This document shows positions 58,003 to 64,000 of a DNA stretch of 64,000 bases, piece after piece. The DNA comes from Vibrio proteolyticus NBRC 13287. Its GTDB lineage: Bacteria; Pseudomonadota; Gammaproteobacteria; Enterobacterales; Vibrionaceae. Below the pieces are notes generated by a model. The model was not told where the DNA came from, did not search any database, and saw nothing but the letters and a program-made list of their open reading frames with translations. The stretch covers positions 51,497-115,496 of the forward strand of contig NZ_BATJ01000019.1 of NCBI RefSeq assembly GCF_000467125.1, in the 5' to 3' direction. Positions within the stretch are counted from its first letter, which is position 1. Each line of letters begins with the position of its first letter. The position numbers and the translations under genes are program-made.

Positions 58003-59988
58003 ATGTCGTTTTTCTCTCTGTTGGAGCCGGTCAAGCAAGTGACCGGCGTGATGTTCCCTATGCTGATGCTGTTTGTATCCGGCGTGATAATTTTGACCAT
58101 TTCCCGCACCTTGTTGTGTGTCTGGCAGAGAGAGCGCGTGTCCAACGCCCGTGGCTGGAAGCCGATCTTTGTGTCTGGATTGCGCATGGACGTTGTCAGC
58201 TTATGTTATCTGGTGATCCTGCCGTGTCTGCTCACCCCTCTGTTGGTGGGCGTGCCTTATTTGGGTCAAGCCTGGTTGGTATTGCTGTCGCTATGGATCA
58301 CGTTCGGTTTGTGGTTGCTGGTCTACATGGAAGCAGCGACGCCGTTTTTCATTGAAGAGTACGACGTGCGTCCGAATCGTTTTTTTGTCGAATACCTCAT
58401 CTACCCAAAAGAAGTGATGAGCATGATGTGGCAGGGCTACAAGCTTGAACTGGCACTTGGCCTGGCGATCTCGCTGTCAACGCTCTACTTTGGCTGGCAG
58501 TTTTCCGATTATTTAGTGCAGGGATTATCGGCCCCGGAATGGTACTGGCGGCCTGTGGTCGCACTCTGCGCGGTTGCGCTTTGCGTACTGGGTGCCCGTT
58601 CCAGTTTAGGCCATCGTGGTATCAACCCATCAATGATTGCCTTCTCCCATGACAACTTGATGAACGATTTTGCGCTCAACTCGACCTACTCGGTGTTGTA
58701 CGCGCTGAAATTGATGCGCAAAGTGGCGGACTCATCCAAGATGTATCCGTCGATGCCGATCGACGACATTGTCCAAACGGTGCAACAGAACAGCCAGTTG
58801 CCCGTCAGTGCCTTTAGCGAATCACACTTGCCGACATTGGCGTACCGCGAAGCAAGTTACGCTGGACGACGTAAAAACATCGTGATTTTGCTTCAGGAGA
58901 GCCTGGGAGCACGCTTTGTTGGGGGCCTAGGCGGTTTACCACTGACGCCGAACCTGGACCGACTGATGCAAGAGAGCTGGAATCTGACTCGTTTGTACGC
59001 AACCGGGACCCGTTCGATCCGGGGGATTGAAGCGGTCACCACGGGCTTTTTTCCTACTCCGGCGAATGCCGTGGTGAAACTGCCGAAGAGTCAGCACAAT
59101 TTTTACTCTCTGGCTCAAACCCTCAAAGCCGAAGATTACCATACGCAATTCATCTACGCCGGAGAGAGCCATTTCGACAACATGAAAGGCTTTCTGCTGG
59201 GGAATGGGTTTGTCGATGTACAGGATCTGCCTACTTTCAGCAATCCGGAGTTTGTTGGCTCCTGGGGGGCGTGCGATGAAGATCTTTACCGTAAGGCGCA
59301 TGAGCAGTTCAGTATGCTTTCGCAGCAGGAGACACCTTTCTTCAGTTTGGTGTTCACCACCACCAACCACTCTCCATACGAGTATCCGCAAGGCAAAATT
59401 GAACCGTATAATCAGCCGGCCGCCACGCGGGAAAATACCGTCAAATATTCCGATTACGCGCTGGGTCAGTTCCTTGAGCAGGCGAAGCAATCGGATTACT
59501 GGGATGATACCATTTTTGTTTTGGTTGCCGATCATGACTCACGTGCGTATGGGGATCAGGTCGTGCCGATTGATTGTTTCCATATACCGGCGGTGATATT
59601 TGGTGGTGGTGTCTCGGCGCGCGAGGACGATCGTTTAGCCAGCCAGATTGATTTACCGCCAACGCTACTGTCTCTGGCTGGGATCAGTTCCTACCACCCC
59701 ATGTGTGGACACGATCTGACGCAAGAGGTGGCGCCACATAAACGCCGTGCGGTGATGCAGTTCCATCAGAATTTTGCCTGGCTTAATGAGGACAATCACG
59801 CGGTGGTTTTTCAGCCGGATAAAGCGGCCATGGGATGTCATTATGATCCGGTCGGACACACGTTGACGCCGTGCGAATTGCCGGAAGGCGAACTCAGAAC
59901 TGCCAACGCCTTCGCACTCTGGGGCAGCGTCTGCTATAAGCAGGATTTCTATCAGTGGGACAAGATAGAGTCGGCGGCGCGCCGGTAA
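58003..59988 (+). CDS. LTA synthase family sulfatase-fold membrane protein
   Basis: A 661-residue protein with five N-terminal membrane helices (about residues 15-195) and a periplasmic/extracytoplasmic alkaline-phosphatase-fold domain: NIVILLQESLGARFVGGLGG, the predicted nucleophile Thr in YATGTRSIRGIEAVTTGF, FTTTNHSPYEYPQGK, and FVLVADHDSRAYGDQVVPID. In Gram-negative bacteria such LTA-synthase-like enzymes transfer glycerophosphate or phosphoethanolamine to glycans or lipids. The start at 58003 has AGGA upstream. Position directly after eptA suggests a second envelope-modifying transferase in the same operon. The exact donor and acceptor are unknown. Confidence 0.88.
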   Translation: MSFFSLLEPVKQVTGVMFPMLMLFVSGVIILTISRTLLCVWQRERVSNARGWKPIFVSGLRMDVVSLCYLVILPCLLTPLLVGVPYLGQAWLVLLSLWITFGLWLLVYMEAATPFFIEEYDVRPNRFFVEYLIYPKEVMSMMWQGYKLELALGLAISLSTLYFGWQFSDYLVQGLSAPEWYWRPVVALCAVALCVLGARSSLGHRGINPSMIAFSHDNLMNDFALNSTYSVLYALKLMRKVADSSKMYPSMPIDDIVQTVQQNSQLPVSAFSESHLPTLAYREASYAGRRKNIVILLQESLGARFVGGLGGLPLTPNLDRLMQESWNLTRLYATGTRSIRGIEAVTTGFFPTPANAVVKLPKSQHNFYSLAQTLKAEDYHTQFIYAGESHFDNMKGFLLGNGFVDVQDLPTFSNPEFVGSWGACDEDLYRKAHEQFSMLSQQETPFFSLVFTTTNHSPYEYPQGKIEPYNQPAATRENTVKYSDYALGQFLEQAKQSDYWDDTIFVLVADHDSRAYGDQVVPIDCFHIPAVIFGGGVSAREDDRLASQIDLPPTLLSLAGISSYHPMCGHDLTQEVAPHKRRAVMQFHQNFAWLNEDNHAVVFQPDKAAMGCHYDPVGHTLTPCELPEGELRTANAFALWGSVCYKQDFYQWDKIESAARR

Positions 59989-60002
59989 ACGAACCTGATG
60001 TT

Positions 60003-60030
60003 AAACGCCTGCTCAGCTGAGCGGGCGTTT
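60003..60030 (+). terminator. Hairpin ending the dgkA-eptA operon
   Basis: Twelve-bp stem AAACGCCTGCTC / GAGCGGGCGTTT (60003-60014 with 60019-60030, one wobble), loop AGCT. The downstream tail ATCATTTC is poor in T, so efficiency is uncertain. Confidence 0.7.
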
Positions 60031-60212
60031 ATCATTTCACCGCAAGCACTTGGTTTGGCAGGATAGGGTTTTCCCTCCTACACTCAACACTAAGCTCAGT
60101 ATTTTTTATTTAAAACAGCAAGTAAGAGCACCTGTACAGCGGCGCCGATTCGAGTTTGGCGTACCACGATTTCACCATGTGTTGCTGGGATGCTCAATCA
60201 ATGGCGGCGGTT

Positions 60213-61184
60213 ATGTTTCGATCCTCACTTGTATACATGGCAGGGATCGCATCGTTGTTCAGTTTTTCAGTCAGCGCTGGTCTGCGCTCTACTCCGATGC
60301 GAATCTACTCCCAGGCACCTTATCAGTCCACGGTGCTCACTACTCAGCTGCGCTCTGCTTTTACGCCAGAGAGCAGCGAACTGTTCGTGATAGGAACGGT
60401 GGCCAGTATCTGGGCCAGAAATGAAGACTACCAGCTCGACTATTACCAAAATCAGGTGTTTGCTGGGATTCAGTGGGCGTTGAGCCCGCGTTGGACGGCG
60501 GAATTGCAGTATCAGTTCGGCTGGGCCGGAAATAATCATTTGGATAGCCTGACCATTGATTTTCATGACTTTTTTGGCTTGGATCAAAACGGCCGGGATG
60601 AAGTGGATAAGCACCAGTTTACTATCGCCAACGAACGCTACGGCATTCAGGTGAGTGACTTTGAAGATGAGGTGGTTGTCCGCGCACTGCACGGCTACCT
60701 CCAGTATCGATTGTGGCAGCAGCCAAACCATGCGCTCGCGTTGGGCGCCAGCCTGTATTACAACGACGTGGATGACTATCCGTTCACCACGCACAGCTTT
60801 GAGCAAGGTTTGCAGCTCAATTACAGCTATCAGTCCGGCGCCCATGCCTGGTTTTCCACCGTCGGGGTCACCCATCGCAAGCCAGATCGGATGATCCTCA
60901 ACAGCCTGCCGAGTAAAGCCTACAGCTGGGCTGTCGCTGTGGGGTACGGCTACCGATTCTGGACACGTCATGAAGTGCTGCTGGAGTATCACGGTTACGA
61001 AGGCATCCTAGACGACGACAGCGACCTGTCCGATGTCACCAACGAAGTGATTCTCGGCTACCGTTATTATTTCGATCGTCTGCTGGTGGAGTTCTCGGCC
61101 ACTGAAAATGTGTTCAACATGGACAACTCCACAGACATAGCATTCAGTTTAGGCCTGCGTTATCACTTCTCGCCGTCAGGCTGA
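60213..61184 (+). CDS. DUF3187 family outer-membrane-like protein
   Basis: A 323-residue exported protein: signal peptide MFRSSLVYMAGIASLFSFSV, cleavage after SA, mature part GLRSTPMRIYSQAPYQSTVL. Alternating hydrophobic strands and aromatic ends (VILGYRYYFDRLLVEFSAT, IAFSLGLRYHF) indicate a beta barrel. NNHLDSLTIDFHDFFGLDQN with GRDEVD is a stretch I recall from DUF3187 proteins of vibrios. Starts at 60201 or further upstream are possible, and none has a strong ribosome-binding site. The 3' end overlaps the converging lysR by 9 bases. Function unknown. Confidence 0.78.
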   Translation: MFRSSLVYMAGIASLFSFSVSAGLRSTPMRIYSQAPYQSTVLTTQLRSAFTPESSELFVIGTVASIWARNEDYQLDYYQNQVFAGIQWALSPRWTAELQYQFGWAGNNHLDSLTIDFHDFFGLDQNGRDEVDKHQFTIANERYGIQVSDFEDEVVVRALHGYLQYRLWQQPNHALALGASLYYNDVDDYPFTTHSFEQGLQLNYSYQSGAHAWFSTVGVTHRKPDRMILNSLPSKAYSWAVAVGYGYRFWTRHEVLLEYHGYEGILDDDSDLSDVTNEVILGYRYYFDRLLVEFSATENVFNMDNSTDIAFSLGLRYHFSPSG

Positions 61185-62072
61185 CGGCCGCAAAATATCC
61201 TGCTGCCATGCCTCGGCGATAAAATCGATGAACTGCCTGACTAAGGGAGACTGGTAGCTGCGTGACAGATACACGGCCCACAACTTACTGACCGGAATGT
61301 AGTAGTCGTTGAGAACAGAGATCAGACGGCCGTCAGCCAGCAGTGGGTTGGCTAAATCACACGGCAGACGAATCACACCTACGCCATCTTTGGCCGCCTG
61401 CATCAGCGTCAGTACATCGTTGGCCTTGATGGTGCCCTCAACCTGTACCTGAAATGGCTGATTGTGGCGCACAAACTCCCAGAGATGTGCGTCAAGATGA
61501 ACCAGACAGTTGTGCTGTTTGAGATCGTCTGGATGAGCAGGAACGCCGTGTTCGGCCAGGTAATCCGGAGCGGCGCAGATCACCGCGTCGATGGTCATCA
61601 GCTGACGAGCGATCAGGTGATCGTCTGGCTGGTGAGTATAACGCAAAGCGATATCCACGCGCTCATCAACCAGTTGCGAAAATCGGTCTGAGGCGAGGAT
61701 GTCGATGGTCACCTGTGGGTGCTGGCGAGTAAACGCCGTTACCACGTGAATCAACATGTGTTGCGCCAACCCGATTGGCGAGGCGACACGAATCGTACCT
61801 GATAAGGAGTCCCGATGCAGCATCGAGTCCAGCTCCAATGCCGTGGTTTCGCTGAGAATGCGCTCGCAACGAACCAATGCGTCTTCGCCGGCGCTGGTCA
61901 GGCTGACTTTGCGGGTGGTGCGATGCAACAGCCTTTGCTTCAGCCAGCTTTCGACCTCCTGTACGTGACGTGAAACCTGCAAGCGACTGAGTGAGAGGTT
62001 GTCGGCGGCTTTGGTGAAGCTAGCGGTGTTGGCGACCTCAACAAAACTGCGGATAGCGGTAATACGATCCAT
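61176..62072 (-). CDS. LysR family transcriptional regulator
   Basis: A 298-residue LysR regulator: MDRITAIRSFVEVANTASFT, KAADNLSLSRLQVSRHVQEV, QRLLHRTTRKVSLTSAGEDA, then an effector-binding domain of the CrgA/DmlR-like group. It is divergent from the NAD(P)-binding oxidoreductase gene (133-base gap), which it most likely controls. The gap contains TAGTAAACTA and TAGTTCACTACTAAAC elements as possible LysR boxes. Confidence 0.9.
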   Translation of the reverse strand: MDRITAIRSFVEVANTASFTKAADNLSLSRLQVSRHVQEVESWLKQRLLHRTTRKVSLTSAGEDALVRCERILSETTALELDSMLHRDSLSGTIRVASPIGLAQHMLIHVVTAFTRQHPQVTIDILASDRFSQLVDERVDIALRYTHQPDDHLIARQLMTIDAVICAAPDYLAEHGVPAHPDDLKQHNCLVHLDAHLWEFVRHNQPFQVQVEGTIKANDVLTLMQAAKDGVGVIRLPCDLANPLLADGRLISVLNDYYIPVSKLWAVYLSRSYQSPLVRQFIDFIAEAWQQDILRPSA

Positions 62073-62205
62073 AGCAAGACTCTATTAGTAAACTATACTG
62101 ATACAATCTACATCAATATTGCGTATTTATCGCCAATTAGTTCACTACTAAACTGCAATGGTTGTTCAGAAACTGATATGAATTGAAAAGAGTGAGGAGA
62201 ACGCA

Positions 62206-62844
62206 ATGAAAGTAGCAGTATTGGGTGCATCAGGTTGGATTGGCGGTCACATTGTGGCAGAAGCCGTTGCTCGTGGTCATCAAGTGGTGGCATTGGTTCG
62301 TGATACGAGCAAAGTGACCCGAGATGATGTGGAAGTCCGTGAGTTCGATTTGCTGGCTGAAGGTGCCGATTTGGCAAAAGCGGTTGAGGGCGTAGACGCG
62401 GTCATTTCAGCCATTGGTGGTCGCGCTGCCGGCAATCACGACATCGTGGTTCAAACCGCAGAGACACTGTTGCAAGCTTTGCCTCAACACGGGGTAAACC
62501 GCCTGCTTTGGGTCGGAGGTGCCGGCTCTCTGGAAGTTGCACCGGGCGTGGCTCTGATCAGCCTGCCAGACTTTCCTGAAGCATACAAACCAGAAGCAGA
62601 AGTGATGGGTCAGGCATTGGCCGTGTTCCGTGCCAGCGACAGTACCTTGAACTGGACCTTTGTCAGCCCGGCGGCTGAGATATTCCCCGGCGAGAAACAA
62701 GCACCTTACCGCGTGGGCGGTGATCAACTGCTGAGCGATGAAGAGGGCAACAGCCGAATTTCCGTCAGTGACTACGCCGTGGCTATGATAGATGAACTTG
62801 AACGATCGCAGTACCCGCAACAGCGCATCGGAGTTGCATACTAA
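62206..62844 (+). CDS. NAD(P)-dependent oxidoreductase, NmrA-like atypical SDR
   Basis: A 212-residue Rossmann-fold protein with nucleotide motif VLGASGWIGGHIVAEAVARG (residues 5-24), VVALVRDTSKV, and GVDAVISAIGGRAAG. It lacks the classical YxxxK catalytic pair, as is usual for NAD(P)H-binding NmrA/BVR-B-like proteins. GAGGAGAACGCA precedes the ATG. It is divergent from a LysR regulator; genes of this type beside LysR regulators often respond to electrophiles or quinones. The substrate is unknown. Confidence 0.88.
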   Translation: MKVAVLGASGWIGGHIVAEAVARGHQVVALVRDTSKVTRDDVEVREFDLLAEGADLAKAVEGVDAVISAIGGRAAGNHDIVVQTAETLLQALPQHGVNRLLWVGGAGSLEVAPGVALISLPDFPEAYKPEAEVMGQALAVFRASDSTLNWTFVSPAAEIFPGEKQAPYRVGGDQLLSDEEGNSRISVSDYAVAMIDELERSQYPQQRIGVAY

Positions 62845-62855
62845 GAGACGCACGA

Positions 62856-62880
62856 AAAACCCGCCATCGGCGGGTTTTTG
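62856..62880. terminator. Bidirectional terminator between the oxidoreductase and zinc-ribbon genes
   Basis: Stem AAAACCCGCC / GGCGGGTTTT (62856-62865 with 62869-62878), 3-base loop, T run on both strands. Confidence 0.93.
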
Positions 62881-62898
62881 CTATTGGTTGACAGCTGA

Positions 62899-63108
62899 TT
62901 ACTGTTGCTTGGCGTATTCGATCAACATCGGTAATACATACACCCAGGCGACGTAACCAGCGGCAACGACCAGTGCGGTCCAGACGATAAAGGACAGCAA
63001 CTTACTTTTGGCCAGGTGGTGCAACGGGTCGGGCTCACCACAACCTGGGCAGGTATGTGCACGTTTCGAAATCTGCTTTTCACAGACGGGACAAGGGATT
63101 AAGGGCAT
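62899..63108 (-). CDS. Small zinc-ribbon membrane protein
   Basis: A 69-residue protein with an N-terminal zinc ribbon, MPLIPCPVCEKQISKRAHTC and PGCGEPDP (two CxxC knuckles), followed by one membrane helix, LLSFIVWTALVVAAGYVAWV. The start at 63108 has AGGAAT upstream; a longer frame is unsupported. Single-span zinc-ribbon proteins of this type are common and uncharacterised. It stands alone beside a decayed permease gene. Confidence 0.75.
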   Translation of the reverse strand: MPLIPCPVCEKQISKRAHTCPGCGEPDPLHHLAKSKLLSFIVWTALVVAAGYVAWVYVLPMLIEYAKQQ

Positions 63109-63234
63109 GACCGGATTCCTGAAAATTTTGAACCCGCAAAGGATATGTGCCTCGCTTTGGTTATGCAATGGCATTCCTAATGAAAACGCCTTGCGGGATA
63201 ACAAAATCGCGAATCGGCTCACGTGTCTCTGAGC

Positions 63235-63276
63235 AAAAAAAACACCGCCAACCACGAAGGGTTGGCTTTAGGTGTT
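63235..63276 (-). terminator. Terminator of the tyrP-like pseudogene
   Basis: Two-part stem on the minus strand: AACACC/GGTGTT outside (63241-63246 with 63271-63276) and GCCAACC/GGTTGGC inside (63247-63253 with 63260-63266), followed by eight T residues (A run at 63235-63242). Confidence 0.8.
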
Positions 63277-63807
63277 ACTGAATAAACCAGGAAATGAAGA
63301 TCAGGGCGCCGAACAAACCCGTGGCAATCAGCGCTGGTTTGCCGCCTTCCGCGGTGTACGTTCCCGAGCGGGCCAGGTGTTCAAAGCCGGGCTGGTTTGT
63401 CGGTGTGCGCTTTGCCAGACACCACGATGGCACCCATCACTAGGCTGAAAGCACTGTAACAAAGCTGAGGCGACAGCTGGATTTCCAGGTTCAGCAACAG
63501 CTTGTGCAGCAGGTCACCAATGCCAATGGTGTAGGCGATCAGCATGCACACCAACAACAGGTAGAACAGGGCATTGATAATGTGTTGGCCTTTGCGGCCC
63601 AGCGTCAGATAGGCTACGCTTCTCATTCCGCTGTTGTCGTGGGTTTTGGTGCAGCAGTAGGGACGCATAGGTGGTATCGGCAAATATGGTCAGCATTAGT
63701 ATCAGGCTAACGACGAAGCCAAATTGAGCCAGCACCATTGGAATAGCCAGCATACCGGCGCCTAAGGCAGTTCCTGATAGAATTAAAGCGCTGCCGACCA
63801 ATTTCAT
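63275..63807 (-). pseudogene. tyrP-like aromatic amino acid permease pseudogene
   Basis: Three pieces in different frames on the minus strand resemble one HAAAP-family permease. The N terminus (63807 down) reads MKLVGSALILSGTALGAGML, then PMVLAQFGFVVSLILMLTIF. A frameshift near 63650 leads to RSVAYLTLGRKGQHIINALF and YLLLVCMLIAYTIGIGDLLH. A C-terminal end before the stop at 63275 reads GTYTAEGGKPALIATGLFGA and LIFISWFIQ. The total is about 175 codons against roughly 400 in intact TyrP, so most of the centre is deleted. The gene is not functional. Confidence 0.82.
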
Positions 63808-63972
63808 AGTCAAATCGAATGTCTTCTTGAGGGCAGTTAGGTGAGCGATTCGACAGGGTGTGAATCGGGGGCGGTAAGAGTAACAAAATATGTCCGGAAG
63901 TAGGGAGTGAATTGTGCCGTTTGGGTCCGATTCTGACCGCAGCTTTCATTTTTATCAAACGCGTGAAAACAA

Positions 63973-63998
63973 AAAAGCCAGTCATCAAACTGGCTTTT
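63973..63998. terminator. Bidirectional terminator at the right edge
   Basis: Stem AAAAGCCAGT / ACTGGCTTTT (63973-63982 with 63989-63998), 6-base loop. Nothing coding is seen in 63808-63972. The hairpin probably serves a gene beyond the window. Confidence 0.88.
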
Positions 63999-64000
63999 GG

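Noticed and set aside
1..64000. CRISPR arrays, integron attC repeats, insertion sequences, rRNA or tRNA genes
   Set aside because: Looked for by eye; no regularly spaced identical repeats other than the origin iterons, no transposase-like protein, and no tRNA or rRNA signature were seen.

Overview
The window is the replication-origin region of a Vibrio chromosome II. The evidence is an initiator gene, rctB, reading left from an AT-rich origin with six phased GATC-containing iterons and a DnaA box. A chromosome II type parA2-parB2 pair reads right from the same origin, and seven copies of the parS2 palindrome TTTACANTGTAAA are present. The remaining content (vxrAB, murQP, sgrR, sotB, carRS-dgkA-eptA, a thiamine-salvage operon) is typical of vibrios. 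Base composition looks close to 50% GC, which would suit the fluvialis/furnissii group, but that species-level guess is only inference.

Layout. 1-960: three genes on the minus strand (partial yebC-like, DUF3283, a PA3496-like small protein). 960-1797: a gene-free stretch with extra RctB-type sites and the rctB terminator. 1798-7200: rctB, oriCII with its incompatibility-type site cluster, then parA2 and parB2. 7293-11312: tmcA, a cluster of three parS2 sites, and a FapA-family gene. 11350-16058: N-acetylmuramate catabolism (murR divergent from murQ-murP, followed by a porin). 16112-20013: an orphan efflux adaptor with its TetR, an IclR regulator with a degenerate arginase-fold protein, and a 28-residue small ORF. 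20337-27613: a Tat-exported PhoX-like phosphatase, then a vxrAB-type two-component operon with a DUF2861 protein and a secreted glycosidase-like protein. 27652-33641: a metabolic stretch (MBL hydrolase, GlxA regulator, arfB, LysR and glyoxalase-family genes, two oxidoreductases). 33737-39411: a TPP-riboswitch-controlled thiamine salvage operon (thiD, ThiZ/X/Y-type ABC transporter, tenA, thiM, thiE). 39574-48491: membrane and transport genes (pgpB-like, lipoprotein, sotB, BCCT carrier, SDR, HPP protein with a TetR and two operators, sgrR).

The most unusual part is 48926-50288. Two tandem paralogues there carry the LSGC catalytic-cysteine signature and overall strand layout of the BLF1/CNF glutamine-deamidase toxins. 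The first has almost exactly the length of Burkholderia BLF1. The second is shorter and more diverged, and is separated from the first by a strong terminator.

50483-63807: a coniferyl-aldehyde dehydrogenase-like gene, FMN-riboswitch-controlled ribB, a LysR pseudogene that still carries a parS2 site, and an envelope-remodelling cluster (CarR/CarS-like two-component system, dgkA, eptA, LTA-synthase-like sulfatase). After these come a DUF3187 protein, a LysR/NAD(P)-oxidoreductase pair, a zinc-ribbon membrane protein and a tyrP-like pseudogene. All assignments come from reading the sequence and recalled family knowledge; no database search was run.
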